This document shows, one piece after another, positions 37,709-46,744 of a stretch of 64,000 bases of DNA. The stretch lies in the NCBI GenBank assembly GCA_004322535.1, contig SCUZ01000064.1:1-64000 (forward strand), in the 5' to 3' direction. Numbering within the stretch: the stretch's first letter is position 1; every line of letters begins with the position of its first letter. Origin of the DNA: Rugosibacter sp. (GTDB lineage Bacteria; Pseudomonadota; Gammaproteobacteria; Burkholderiales; Rhodocyclaceae). Below the pieces are notes generated by a model, which saw only the letters and a list, made by a program, of their open reading frames with translations, did not search any database and was not told the DNA's origin. The translations under genes and the position numbers were made by a program.

Positions 37709-38790
37709 GATGTTTTTTCCTTGATATTGTCTTGTGTAGTAAGCCGTAAAGCTAACGGCAGCATCAGCGTAAAGCAGGTGTGCCCAGGCCGGGATGTAAC
37801 CTCGATCATCCCACCATGCTGCTGAACAAAACTTTGAGCAATCGTCAGGCCTAGCCCGCTACCATTCTCTCGGCCTGAGACCAGCGGATAAAAAATCCTG
37901 TCCTGCAATGGGGCGGGAATACCGGGACCATTATCAATAACCCGTACCTCCAGTGCCAACTGATAATGCTTTTTTGCCAGAATAACCTGGCGCGCGGCAC
38001 GCGTAGAAAAGATGATTTCGCCCTTATCATGCATCGCCTGAGCTGCATTACGCGCAATATTGAGCACGGCCTGGATCAACTGCTCACGATCTCCGGTGAG
38101 ATCAGGCAACGAGGTATCGTAATCGCGCTGGACATGCACATCGGGATATTCAGCATGTATCAGCCGCCGCACGCGCTCGAGAATCTCATGGACATTCACC
38201 AGCGTGGGTTGCATCGCACGGTGCGAAGACAACAAGCGCTGCATTAAATCCTGCAGACGATCAACTTCCTCGATAATCACCTGGGTATATTCTTTTAGCT
38301 GATCATTGTCCAACTCACGCTCAAGCAATTGCGCTGAACCGCGAATGCCGCCCAAGGGGTTTTTAATCTCATGCGCCAGATTTCTCACGAGCTCACGATT
38401 CGCCTGCTGCTGCTGGGCCAGTTGCTCTTCGCGCGTGGCTTTCAGTTGCTGATCAATCGGCCGCACCTCAAGCAGCAATTGCGCACCATCCAGCATGACA
38501 GGCGTTACCGTGCAATCGACATGCAAAGTTTCAGACGACAAGGTAATTGGAATGTTATGGCTGGTGTAACTCCACTGATTAGCCAAGGCACTTGTCAGCG
38601 CAGCGACAAGCCCCGCAGGCTCGCCCAACAGCTTTTTCAAGGATTGACCAACCAGTAATCGCGAACTCACAGCGAACAGATTTTCTGCCGACGGATTGGC
38701 ATAGCGAATCACTTGATTCTCATCAACTAACACGACGGCTGATGACAGCAAATCGAGACCACCAACGGCAAGGGAAGAAGGCAAATTCAT
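37705..38790 (-). CDS. ntrB: nitrogen regulation sensor histidine kinase NtrB (GlnL)
   Basis: Phosphorylates NtrC when nitrogen is scarce, under PII control. 361 residues: PAS domain (LLSSAVVLVDENQVIRYANPSAENLF), H box VRNLAHEIKNPLGGIRGSAQLLE near residue 140, N box IARNAAQAM, and G boxes VIDNGPGIP and GSGLGLTIAQSFVQQHGG. Cytoplasmic; no membrane helix. Coupled to ntrC by ATGA. Confidence 0.97.
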   Translation of the reverse strand: MNLPSSLAVGGLDLLSSAVVLVDENQVIRYANPSAENLFAVSSRLLVGQSLKKLLGEPAGLVAALTSALANQWSYTSHNIPITLSSETLHVDCTVTPVMLDGAQLLLEVRPIDQQLKATREEQLAQQQQANRELVRNLAHEIKNPLGGIRGSAQLLERELDNDQLKEYTQVIIEEVDRLQDLMQRLLSSHRAMQPTLVNVHEILERVRRLIHAEYPDVHVQRDYDTSLPDLTGDREQLIQAVLNIARNAAQAMHDKGEIIFSTRAARQVILAKKHYQLALEVRVIDNGPGIPAPLQDRIFYPLVSGRENGSGLGLTIAQSFVQQHGGMIEVTSRPGHTCFTLMLPLALRLTTQDNIKEKTS

Positions 38791-38909
38791 CTTTTAAAAA
38801 GGGTAAAGCAATGTCGGTTTTTAGTTGCAAGAATAAATACTCAAGCAAGAGTGAGCAAGAAGCGCACCAGACCGTTATTCCAGAAAAAATTGGCAAAAAC
38901 TAACGCAGG

Positions 38910-39461
38910 CTAGCGCAGGTTGGCAATTTCTCTTTGTATTGCTTTGATATTGCGTTCATGCAATGTCACTGTATCGCGTGGCACTTGAGTATTTGGTGAA
39001 GATCCCGCAGTGGCGGCAAGCCTCTGCGCTTTAGCTAAGTTTTCAAATTCGCTATTCAGCTCTTTTTCCAGAATAGTGCGCCGATCACCATCCCGTGCGC
39101 GCTGCTCATCGCCTGAGATTCGGGGAAAGCCCTCCGGGGTAGATGTTGCGGCGGCTCGGGGGCCACGATCACGATGCCCGCGTGACGCCGTAGCGCCGGG
39201 TGGATCGCGCTGTTGAGACAATATCGTGCAGGATGTTTTGCCGCCTTGCTGCTGGGTATTTGTAAAAAGAATCTTGCCAGAACCATCTGTGCATTTATAA
39301 AACGTATTGGCATGCGCCGCTAACGGTGCCAAAGCAGCTACCCCAAGAAAAAAATGGCGCACGCAACGTAACAAGAAAGCCGGGGAAGCTTGACCATGTG
39401 CTTCAGCAACGGGGCCGACAACTACGCCAATAACTGTGCGGGATAAATAAATTTTTTGCAT
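38910..39461 (-). CDS. DUF4124-containing exported protein
   Basis: Up to 183 residues. An export signal (FFLGVAALAPLAAHA) is followed by the DUF4124 motif NTFYKCTDGSGKILFTN, then a polar, Arg-rich, disordered middle and a helical C-terminus. The start is uncertain: an ATG at 39461 gives a 50-residue leader, while internal GTG or TTG codons about 20 residues before the cleavage site would fit a signal peptide better. Proteins of this family sit between glnA and ntrB in many betaproteobacteria; function unknown. Confidence 0.8.
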   Translation of the reverse strand: MQKIYLSRTVIGVVVGPVAEAHGQASPAFLLRCVRHFFLGVAALAPLAAHANTFYKCTDGSGKILFTNTQQQGGKTSCTILSQQRDPPGATASRGHRDRGPRAAATSTPEGFPRISGDEQRARDGDRRTILEKELNSEFENLAKAQRLAATAGSSPNTQVPRDTVTLHERNIKAIQREIANLR

Positions 39462-39492
39462 GGGATTAAGTGTATGCGATGTTTGGCGATAA

Positions 39493-39520
39493 AAAAAGGA
39501 CGGGCATGCCCGTCCTTTTT
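39493..39520. terminator. terminator after glnA
   Basis: A perfect palindrome with 14-base arms (AAAAAGGACGGGCA and its complement); the ends give A5 and T5 tracts. It separates glnA from the DUF4124-ntrB-ntrC unit, so glnA can be expressed at higher level. Confidence 0.9.
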
Positions 39521-39544
39521 GCTACACCCCAAGCAAAAAACCCA

Positions 39545-40954
39545 TCAAATCGAGTAGTACATGTCGAATTCTATTGGGTGCGTGGTCATGCGGAAGCGCT
39601 GCACTTCTTCCATTTTCAGGGCGATGTAGGCATCAATCATCTCGTTGCTGAACACGCCGCCACGGGTCAGGAACTCGCGATCCTTATCCAGATACTCCAA
39701 CGCCTGTTCAAGGCTTGAGCAAACAGTCGGGATCTTTGCATCTTCTTCTGGTGGCAAGTCATACAAATTCTTGTCAGCAGGGTCGCCCGGATGGATCTTG
39801 TTCTGCACGCCATCCAGGCCGGCCATCATCAGCGCGGTGAAGCACAGGTAGGGGTTTGCCCCCGGATCAGGGAAGCGGGTTTCGATACGCCGGGCTTTAT
39901 CTGACTGCACGTAAGGAATACGAATCGAGGCAGAGCGGTTACGGGCAGAGTAGGCCAGTTTCACCGGAGCTTCGTAACCCGGCACCAAACGCTTGTAGGA
40001 GTTGGTCAGCGGGTTGGTGATGGCGTTCAGCGCACGAGCGTGCTTGATAATGCCACCAATATAATACAGTGCGAAGTCAGACAATCCTGCGTAGCCATTG
40101 CCTGCGAACAGGTTTTTGCCATCTTTCCAGATTGACTGGTGCACGTGCATGCCAGAACCATTATCGCCAACGATGGGTTTGGGCATGAAGGTTGCCGTCT
40201 TGCCATAGCTGTGGGCTACGTTATGCACGATATATTTGAGAATCTGCGTTTGATCTGCACGTTTAACCAGGGTGTTGAACACGGTGCCGATTTCGCACTG
40301 GCCGGCGGTAGCCACTTCATGATGATGCACTTCTACTGGCACGCCACAAGCTTCCAGCGCGATACACATTTGCGCGCGAATGTCGTTCAGGCTGTCAACT
40401 GGCGGGACAGGGAAATAGCCACCTTTAACGGCCGGGCGGTGGCCGGTGTTGCCGCCTTCAAATTTCTCGGAAGCGGCCCAGGCAGCTTCTTCGGAAAATA
40501 TCTTGCAGTAGGAGCCAGACATATCTACTTTCCACTCAACCGAGTCGAAAATAAAGAATTCGGGTTCCGGGCCAAAGTAGGCAGTATCGCCAATGCCGGA
40601 AGATTTCAGATAAGCCTCGCCACGCTTGGCGATGGAGCGCGGATCACGATCGTAACCTTTGCCATCGGCAGGCTCTACCACATCGCAAGTCAGCACCAGC
40701 GTGGTTTCGTCCATGAAGGGGTCGATGTAGGCAGAGCCAGCATCTGGCATCAAGATCATGTCAGAAGCCTGGATCCCCTTCCAGCCAGCAACTGACGAAC
40801 CATCGAACGCATGACCGTCTTCGAATTTTCCCATGCCAAAAGCTGAAATAGGTACGCCAACATGCTGCTCTTTGCCACGCGTATCGGTGAATCGAAAATC
40901 AACGAAACGGACTTCTTTTTCTTCGACCAGCTTAAGTACGTCCTTTGGGTTCAT
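39545..40954 (-). CDS. glnA: glutamine synthetase, type I
   Basis: Assimilates ammonium: glutamate + NH3 + ATP to glutamine. 469 residues: [67 protein letters not shown], and the adenylylation site Tyr in [15 protein letters not shown] near 400. The start at 40954 ([14 protein letters not shown]) has AGGAGA upstream; the upstream ATG adds eight atypical residues. NtrC boxes lie at 41118 and 41150. Confidence 0.99.
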   Translation of the reverse strand: MNPKDVLKLVEEKEVRFVDFRFTDTRGKEQHVGVPISAFGMGKFEDGHAFDGSSVAGWKGIQASDMILMPDAGSAYIDPFMDETTLVLTCDVVEPADGKGYDRDPRSIAKRGEAYLKSSGIGDTAYFGPEPEFFIFDSVEWKVDMSGSYCKIFSEEAAWAASEKFEGGNTGHRPAVKGGYFPVPPVDSLNDIRAQMCIALEACGVPVEVHHHEVATAGQCEIGTVFNTLVKRADQTQILKYIVHNVAHSYGKTATFMPKPIVGDNGSGMHVHQSIWKDGKNLFAGNGYAGLSDFALYYIGGIIKHARALNAITNPLTNSYKRLVPGYEAPVKLAYSARNRSASIRIPYVQSDKARRIETRFPDPGANPYLCFTALMMAGLDGVQNKIHPGDPADKNLYDLPPEEDAKIPTVCSSLEQALEYLDKDREFLTRGGVFSNEMIDAYIALKMEEVQRFRMTTHPIEFDMYYSI

Positions 40955-41069
40955 GACTTGCTCTCCTAAAAATGACACAAAAAATTAAAGTGAAAAAGTA
41001 AAACCGTGCATAAGGGTGTAGCTGCTAGAGCACTAACTATGCCAGCCCCAAAAAATACCGGAACGAATT

Positions 41070-41085
41070 GTGCCACAAGTCCATG
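41070..41085 (-). promoter_or_regulatory. possible sigma-54 -24 box of glnA
   Basis: On the minus strand TGGCAC (41075-41070) matches the -24 element exactly, but the expected -12 TTGC is poor (GTTCC at the right spacing, below 41070). The predicted start would be near 41050, placing the two NtrC boxes about 76 and 108 bases upstream. Reported as weak. Confidence 0.35.
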
Positions 41086-41117
41086 CAAAGACTCCAGTGA
41101 AAACCCATCCTTGTTGC

Positions 41118-41134
41118 CGCACACTATTTGTGCA
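41118..41134. promoter_or_regulatory. NtrC-binding site 2 upstream of glnA
   Basis: CGCACACTATTTGTGCA: imperfect dyad of the NtrC type (TGCAC-N7-GTGCA). Its centre is 32 bases from that of site 1, three helical turns, as in the E. coli glnA enhancer. Confidence 0.75.
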
Positions 41135-41149
41135 AAACACGTCTGAATA

Positions 41150-41166
41150 TGCACTATTGTGGTGCA
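41150..41166. promoter_or_regulatory. NtrC-binding site 1 upstream of glnA
   Basis: TGCACTATTGTGGTGCA is nearly identical to the strong E. coli glnA NtrC site (TGCAC...GGTGCA). It lies just after the stop codon of the cation efflux gene and about 195 bases before the glnA ATG. Confidence 0.88.
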
Positions 41167-41168
41167 TA

Positions 41169-42338
41169 TCATTGGCTGATGCGCACTTTGGAAAACCAGG
41201 GATCTGTCGGTAAGGCTTTTTCCAATCGACGTTTTATTTCATCCAGATTCAAACCTGCTTCATTCAAATAGTTAACCGGAAGGACAACTTCGGCTTCAGC
41301 CCGATTACCCAGATAATGCAAGACGGTTCGATTGAAGTGTGGCGGCTCACACCCGAGCAAACCGCGCAGGTGGGCCAGCAGCATCGGCCGCGCGGGGAGC
41401 TTCAATGATGCATTGCCAGAAATGTCATTCTCCGCATCTATATGTACCAATACATCCAGCACTTCGGCATGTTTTTCAAGCACGCTGTTACGCGCTGTTT
41501 CAGCAATCCAGTGGCCTTCGGAAACGCTAATGCGTGGATTAACCTGCACATGCGCATCAACCAGCACTTGATGCGCCATGTGTCGAGTGCGCAACTCATG
41601 CAAACCGAGCACGCCTGGCGTGGAAACCACCGTCTGCCGAATAGCGGCCACTTCTTCGGCTGATAGCCCGGTATCAATGAGCTCACTTAAGGCTTCCCAT
41701 GCAAAACGAAACCCGACACGCATAATCATGGCGCCAACAACAATGGCTGCTACGCCATCTGCAAAATTAAAGCCGAGCAATGCGCCGCCAATGCCCGCAG
41801 CCACAACTAATGAAGAAAGCGCATCAGCGCGAGCATGCCAGGCATTGGCCACCAGCATGGGGGAACGCAAGCGTTCTGCCGTGCCCAGCATGTAGCGGAA
41901 GAGTCCTTCCTTAGCCGCCAGAGTAAACAACGCCGCCCATATTGCCGCCACGCCAACGGCAGGTAATTTGTCCAAATTTGACAAGCGTCCGCCTGCGGAG
42001 ATCAGAATACCTGCACCGGTACCCACCAGTAGCAGCCCCAGCACCAATGAAGCCGCGGTTTCATAGCGACCATGGCCATAAGGGTGAGCATCATCGGCAG
42101 CCTCAGCGCCTTTGCGATTTGCGTACAGCACAAACCCGTCTGAAATGATGTCGGCAAATGTATGCAGCGCATCTGCCATCAAACTTTGTGAATGAGCGAG
42201 GAGCCCGACAATCATCTGCATCGCAGTGAGTACCAAGTTCACGCCGACACTCACCCACGTAATGCGCTGCCCGTCAGCAAAGCGCTGACCGGCGTCTGGA
42301 GCATGGCGATGCAAAGGATCGTGGGTTCCGCGGAGCAT
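41169..42338 (-). CDS. cation diffusion facilitator family transporter
   Basis: 389 residues with six predicted membrane helices and a cytoplasmic C-terminal domain. The metal-site motifs are SLMADALHTFADIISD (H-x3-D) in helix 2 and NAWHARADALSSLVV (H-x3-D) in helix 5. It exports divalent metal (zinc, iron, cobalt or manganese) in exchange for protons. The C-terminal extension (about 80 residues beyond a normal CDF domain) is seen in some family members. Substrate cannot be fixed. Confidence 0.94.
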   Translation of the reverse strand: MLRGTHDPLHRHAPDAGQRFADGQRITWVSVGVNLVLTAMQMIVGLLAHSQSLMADALHTFADIISDGFVLYANRKGAEAADDAHPYGHGRYETAASLVLGLLLVGTGAGILISAGGRLSNLDKLPAVGVAAIWAALFTLAAKEGLFRYMLGTAERLRSPMLVANAWHARADALSSLVVAAGIGGALLGFNFADGVAAIVVGAMIMRVGFRFAWEALSELIDTGLSAEEVAAIRQTVVSTPGVLGLHELRTRHMAHQVLVDAHVQVNPRISVSEGHWIAETARNSVLEKHAEVLDVLVHIDAENDISGNASLKLPARPMLLAHLRGLLGCEPPHFNRTVLHYLGNRAEAEVVLPVNYLNEAGLNLDEIKRRLEKALPTDPWFSKVRISQ

Positions 42339-42426
42339 GGTAAAAGGTACGTGAAAAGTGTGGGAAGTGGAAAAGCTATACTATCAAGCATGCTTGTTTT
42401 TCTCTATTCTAACTGGGCTTCTTATC

Positions 42427-42879
42427 ATGGGACGACTGAACGAAATTCTCACTTTAGCGCAGGCACGTGCCACCAAGCTGCAACTCCCTTACGCTGGCGC
42501 CATGACACCGCAAGAGGCAAATGAAGTTCGCCAGCTTGCGCCCAATGCGGCCATTGTCGATGTGCGTACGCGTGCCGAGCGGGATTGGGTAGGGCGTGTG
42601 CCGGAAGCCATCGAAATCGAATGGGCAACCTATCCCGACATGCAGGCCAATCCGCAATTTATGGAGGCGCTCAAACACGCCGTCACGACCGATGCTTTAT
42701 TGTTATTCCTGTGCCGTTCGGGCGCACGCTCCAGCGCGGCAGCCAAAGCGGCTTCTGCCGCAGGCTATCCTTCTTGCTACAACATTCTCGAAGGCTTTGA
42801 AGGCGATAAAGACGCCAGCAACCAGCGCAACCAAACCAACGGTTGGCGCCATGCGGGCCTGCCGTGGATCCAAAGCTGA
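42427..42879 (+). CDS. rhodanese-like domain protein
   Basis: About 150 residues, single rhodanese domain: AIVDVRTRAERDWVGRVPEAIEIEW and the active-site loop LFLCRSGARSSAAA (Cys-Arg-Ser-Gly-Ala-Arg). It probably carries persulfide sulfur. I chose the ATG at 42427 (M-GRLNEILTLAQARATKLQ); the longer frame from 42358 overlaps the region upstream of the divergent cation transporter. It is 20 bases before nadA; sulfur delivery for its iron-sulfur cluster is conceivable but unproven. Confidence 0.9.
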   Translation: MGRLNEILTLAQARATKLQLPYAGAMTPQEANEVRQLAPNAAIVDVRTRAERDWVGRVPEAIEIEWATYPDMQANPQFMEALKHAVTTDALLLFLCRSGARSSAAAKAASAAGYPSCYNILEGFEGDKDASNQRNQTNGWRHAGLPWIQS

Positions 42880-42899
42880 GTTGATTGGAGTTCATTGCC

Positions 42900-43997
42900 A
42901 TGCAAACTGCGACCATAAAATTTGATCATTTCAACGCGCTGGCCGATAAAGAAGCGGGCGAGCGTATCCGCGCAGCCAAGGCCACGCTCGGCAAAAAAGC
43001 CGTGCTACTGTGCCACCACTACCAGCGCGCCGACGTATACGAACATGCCGACCTCACTGGTGACTCGCTCAAGCTCTCGCGTCTGGCCGGAGAAGCCGAA
43101 GCAGAAAACATCATCTTCTGCGGCGTACACTTCATGGCCGAAGTGGCCGATATTCTCTCGCGGCCCGAGCAAATTTCGATCCTGCCCGATCTCGCCGCAG
43201 GCTGCTCCATGGCTGACATGGCAAATCTGGCGAAAGTTGAGCGGTGCTGGCGCGAGTTGTCGGCGTTGATGGATCCTGACGAAAAAATCACGCCGGTTAC
43301 CTACATCAATTCCGCCGCAGATCTGAAAGCTTTTTGTGGCACGCATGGCGGCATTGTGTGCACGTCATCCAATGCACCCAGAATTCTTGAATGGTCGTTC
43401 AAGCAGCGCGAAAAAGTGCTGTTCTTTCCCGATCAGCACCTGGGCCGCTGGAGCGGCTACAAAATGAACATTCCACTGGATGAAATGGTGATCTGGAATC
43501 CCGACCTTGAACAAGGCGGCCTGACGCGCGAACAAATCAGCAAGGCGAAAATCATCCTGTGGCATGGCTTCTGTTCCGTACATCAGATGTTCCAGCCGCG
43601 CGACATCATCAAGTTTCGCAATCAATACCCTGATGGCATTGTCATCTCGCATCCGGAATGCGGCTTTGAAGTATGCAAACAGTCTGACTACATTGGCAGC
43701 ACGGAATATATTCTCAAGACCGTCAAGGCCGGACCGCCCAATACGCGCTGGCTGGTTGGCACCGAACTGAATCTGGTTGAGCGGCTGGCGCGCGAGGTCA
43801 AGAGTGAGGGCAAGATCGTGCAATTCATGGCCAGCACCGTGTGCATGTGTTCTACCATGCAGCGCATTGATCCGCAGCATCTGGCCTGGACGCTGGAAAA
43901 TCTGGTGGCGGGCAGGGTCGTCAATCAAATCAAGGTGCCTGAACACGAAGCCGTGCCGGCCAAGATCGCGCTGGAACGCATGCTCGCCGTCTCATGA
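42900..43997 (+). CDS. nadA: quinolinate synthase A
   Basis: Condenses iminoaspartate and dihydroxyacetone phosphate to quinolinate in NAD synthesis, with a [4Fe-4S] cluster. About 365 residues: AVLLCHHYQRADVYEHADLTGDSL, the Cys in DLAAGCSMADMA, VTYINSAADLKAFCGTHGGIVCTSSNA, VISHPECGFEVCKQSDY, and FMASTVCMCSTM. Start at 42900 has TTGGAG upstream. The last four codons (L-A-V-S) and the stop lie in a dispersed element copy. Confidence 0.97.
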   Translation: MQTATIKFDHFNALADKEAGERIRAAKATLGKKAVLLCHHYQRADVYEHADLTGDSLKLSRLAGEAEAENIIFCGVHFMAEVADILSRPEQISILPDLAAGCSMADMANLAKVERCWRELSALMDPDEKITPVTYINSAADLKAFCGTHGGIVCTSSNAPRILEWSFKQREKVLFFPDQHLGRWSGYKMNIPLDEMVIWNPDLEQGGLTREQISKAKIILWHGFCSVHQMFQPRDIIKFRNQYPDGIVISHPECGFEVCKQSDYIGSTEYILKTVKAGPPNTRWLVGTELNLVERLAREVKSEGKIVQFMASTVCMCSTMQRIDPQHLAWTLENLVAGRVVNQIKVPEHEAVPAKIALERMLAVS

Positions 43998-44009
43998 GCG
44001 CCGACTTTT
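43985..44009 (-). repeat. dispersed element copy 10, across the nadA stop codon
   Basis: Minus strand: AAAAGTCGGCGCTCATGAGA then CGGCG. In nadA the frame is that of VSPAP, but CCA has become TGA, which is the gene's stop. Only two core bases differ from the consensus. Confidence 0.85.
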
Positions 44010-44030
44010 CATGAGCACTGCTCAAAGCCG

Positions 44031-44741
44031 ATGACTACACCGCAGCGCAGCTACCGCTATTACGATTTTGTCATGGCGGCGTTTGTCTGTGTGCTGCTCT
44101 GCGCCAACCTGATTGGCGCCGCCAAGGCGGCGCAGATCACGTTGCCGATTATCGGTGCGGTATCTTTCAGCGGCGGCGTATTGTTCTTCCCGATCTCGTA
44201 TATTTTCGGCGACATTCTCACCGAAGTGTATGGCTATGGTCGTGATCGGCGCGTGGTTTGGGCGGGCTTTGCTGCGCTGGTGTTCGCCAGCCTCATGGCG
44301 GCTGTAGTGCTCGCTTTGCCACCTGTGCCGGATGCCTTCAACCAGAGCTACCAGGGGCATCTTGAAGCCGTATTTGGCAACACCTGGCGCATCGTGGCAG
44401 GCTCGATGATCGCCTTCTGGTGTGGTAGTTTCGCCAACAGTTATGTGATGGCGAAAATGAAAATCTGGAGCTCGGGCCGCTGGTTGTGGACGCGCACTAT
44501 CGGCTCAACACTCGTTGGCGAGGCAGTCGATTCGAGCCTGTTTTATGTCATCGCTTTTTACGGCATCTGGCCTGATGCGCAGATTGTCACCATCGTCATC
44601 GCCCAGTATGTGCTGAAGACTAGCTGGGAAGTGCTCATGACACCCGTGACTTACCGCGCTGTCGCCTTCCTCAAGCGCGCCGAAAACGAAGACTGGTACG
44701 ACCGCAACACCGACTTCAACCCGTTTCATATTCAAGCCTGA
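44031..44741 (+). CDS. queuosine precursor transporter (YhhQ family)
   Basis: 236 residues, six predicted membrane helices, signature GGVLFFPISYIFGDILTEVYGYGRDRRVVWAGF and WLWTRTIGSTLVGEAVDSSLFY. YhhQ imports 7-cyano-7-deazaguanine for queuosine tRNA modification. Highly conserved C-terminal NTDFNPF. Located between nadA and the nuclease-family gene, four bases from the latter. Confidence 0.93.
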   Translation: MTTPQRSYRYYDFVMAAFVCVLLCANLIGAAKAAQITLPIIGAVSFSGGVLFFPISYIFGDILTEVYGYGRDRRVVWAGFAALVFASLMAAVVLALPPVPDAFNQSYQGHLEAVFGNTWRIVAGSMIAFWCGSFANSYVMAKMKIWSSGRWLWTRTIGSTLVGEAVDSSLFYVIAFYGIWPDAQIVTIVIAQYVLKTSWEVLMTPVTYRAVAFLKRAENEDWYDRNTDFNPFHIQA

Positions 44742-44744
44742 ACC

Positions 44745-45533
44745 GTGACGCTGCCGATTTCCGTCGCAACATGGAATATTCATAAAGGATTTTCCCATTT
44801 CAACCGCCGCCTGATGGTGCACGAGTTGCGCGAACGTCTGCGTGCGCTGGGCGCCGATATTGTATTCCTGCAAGAAGTGCAGGGGCTGCATCTGAAACAC
44901 GCCACGCAGCATGCGCACTGGCCCGCCGAGCCACAGCATGAATTTCTCGCCGCCGATGTGTGGCACAACAGCGCTTATGGGCAAAACATGGTGTATGACC
45001 ATGGCCACCATGGCAATGCCATTCTGTCGCGTTTCCCCATCCTGCACGAATACAATCAGGACGTAACACATCTGCGTTTCGAACGGCGCGGGCTACTGCA
45101 TTGCGCCGTCGAACTGCCGCAACTCAACCAGGTGCTGCATTGCGTATGCGTGCATTTATCGCTCTTTGCGCGATCTCGCCGCTGGCAGCTGGACGCCCTG
45201 GCCAGCTATATCGACAACATGGTGATGCCTGACGCGCCGCTGCTCATTGCCGGAGATTTCAATGACTGGCGCAATCATGCGGGCGAAATTTTGGCGCAGC
45301 GGCTGGGACTCTCCGAGATATTCACCAGTACACATTCGCTTGCAAGCCAAAACAAGGCAGCGCGCCCATCGCGCAGTTATCCTGCGGCGCTACCCCTGTT
45401 CCGGCTTGATCGCATTTATCAGCGCGGGTTAACTGTCACCGCCGCGCATCGTCATGCGGGTTTGCCGTGGTCGCGCATCTCGGACCACGCCGCGCTTTCG
45501 GCCATGCTGCAAATCGTTCCCGCCGCCTCATGA
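44745..45533 (+). CDS. endonuclease/exonuclease/phosphatase-family protein
   Basis: 262 residues with a GTG start four bases after the previous stop. EEP fold motifs: SVATWNIHKGF (metal Asn), VFLQEVQGL (metal Glu), HGNAILSRFPI, VHLSLFARSRR, AGDFNDWR (GDFND) and SDHAALSA (catalytic Asp-His). It is coupled to a cardiolipin synthase (ATGA overlap), as in the YbhP-ClsB pair of E. coli, so a phospholipid-related phosphatase role is plausible. Confidence 0.92.
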   Translation: MTLPISVATWNIHKGFSHFNRRLMVHELRERLRALGADIVFLQEVQGLHLKHATQHAHWPAEPQHEFLAADVWHNSAYGQNMVYDHGHHGNAILSRFPILHEYNQDVTHLRFERRGLLHCAVELPQLNQVLHCVCVHLSLFARSRRWQLDALASYIDNMVMPDAPLLIAGDFNDWRNHAGEILAQRLGLSEIFTSTHSLASQNKAARPSRSYPAALPLFRLDRIYQRGLTVTAAHRHAGLPWSRISDHAALSAMLQIVPAAS

Positions 45534-46720
45534 ACGCCACCCAGAGACAGACACCAGAGTTTTTATCCGATAACGCGCTGCAACTACTGGCGACGGGAGT
45601 GGAATATTTCCCCGCGCTGATCACTGCAATTGATAGCGCAGCGCATGAAGTGCACCTGGAAACGTATATTTTTGCCAATGATGAAACCGGCCAACGTGTC
45701 GCGGCGGCACTGGCTCGCGCCGCGCGGCGTGGCGTGGCCGTGCGCATTCTGGTTGATGGCTTTGGTGCACGCGACTTCGCGACAGGCCTTGGGGCCGCAC
45801 TCATCACCGATGGCGTCGAGCTGCTGGTGTATCGTCCCCAGCCCAGACAGCGGCGCTTGCACTGGCATCGCTTGCGCCGGTTGCATCGCAAGCTGGTTGT
45901 GATCGATGGCCGCCTGGCTTTTGTCGGCGGCATTAATATCATCAGCGATTTTGACGCCGGCATGTCGGGGCCACGTTTTGATTATGCGGTGAGTATCGAA
46001 GGCCCGCTGGTTAACGTCATTCACACCGACATGCGCCACATGTGGCATATCGTGCGCTGGTCGCATCTCGGCCATCGGCCGCATGCGCCGGATTTTCAGC
46101 CACAACCACAACCTCCCGCAGGCACCATACAGGCCGCACTAGTGATTCGCGACAACCTGCGTCACCGGCGTGATATCGAAGAAGCCTATCTGGAAGCCAT
46201 GGATAGCGCGCAGAAGGAAATCATCCTCGCCAATGCCTACTTTCTGCCCGGCAAGCGTTTTCGTGAAGCGTTGATAGCGGCCGCCCAGCGCGGCGTCAAA
46301 GTGACTCTGCTATTGCAAGGCCGCGCTGACTATCTGCTGCAGCATCACGCCATGCAAGCGATTTACGACAGCCTGCTTAACGCTGGCGTACAAATTTTTG
46401 AATATCAAATGTCATATCTGCATGCCAAGGTTGCCGTCATTGATGGAGAATGGGCCACCGTTGGCTCATCGAATATCGATCCCTTCAGCTTGCTGCTATC
46501 GCGTGAAGCGAATGTCATCCTCCTTGACTCGCCATTCGCACTCGGACTCGCTGCACATCTGCGTTTAGCCCTTAGTCGCGATGCCGTTGAAATTCACCGT
46601 GGCACGCAACACCGTTCATGGCTGATGCGGCAAATCAACAGCGCCGCCTATGCGCTGGTGCGCCTGCTGGTTGGCATGGCTGGCTATGGAAAACACTACA
46701 CCACGCCTGAACCAGGTTGA
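45530..46720 (+). CDS. clsB: cardiolipin synthase B
   Basis: About 396 residues, phospholipase D superfamily. Two HKD motifs: RLHRKLVVIDGRLAFVGGINI near residue 125 and YLHAKVAVIDGEWATVGSSNID near 300. No N-terminal membrane helix, as in ClsB. It condenses phosphatidylglycerol molecules (or PG with another phospholipid) to cardiolipin. ATG overlaps the EEP gene stop; the longer frame starting at 45467 is not needed. Confidence 0.94.
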   Translation: MNATQRQTPEFLSDNALQLLATGVEYFPALITAIDSAAHEVHLETYIFANDETGQRVAAALARAARRGVAVRILVDGFGARDFATGLGAALITDGVELLVYRPQPRQRRLHWHRLRRLHRKLVVIDGRLAFVGGINIISDFDAGMSGPRFDYAVSIEGPLVNVIHTDMRHMWHIVRWSHLGHRPHAPDFQPQPQPPAGTIQAALVIRDNLRHRRDIEEAYLEAMDSAQKEIILANAYFLPGKRFREALIAAAQRGVKVTLLLQGRADYLLQHHAMQAIYDSLLNAGVQIFEYQMSYLHAKVAVIDGEWATVGSSNIDPFSLLLSREANVILLDSPFALGLAAHLRLALSRDAVEIHRGTQHRSWLMRQINSAAYALVRLLVGMAGYGKHYTTPEPG

Positions 46721-46744
46721 CGCGATGCAGATCCAGTCTTTACG

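Noticed and set aside
44715..44735. ACACCGACTTCAA near the yhhQ end, resembling the element core
   Set aside because: NTDFNPF is the conserved family ending, so the match is explained by the protein and only about ten bases agree.
45518..45540. GCCGCCTCATGAACGCC at the EEP-clsB junction, similar to the nadA element
   Set aside because: About fifteen of eighteen bases of the right half match, but the AAAAGTCGGC half is absent; kept only as a possible decayed copy.
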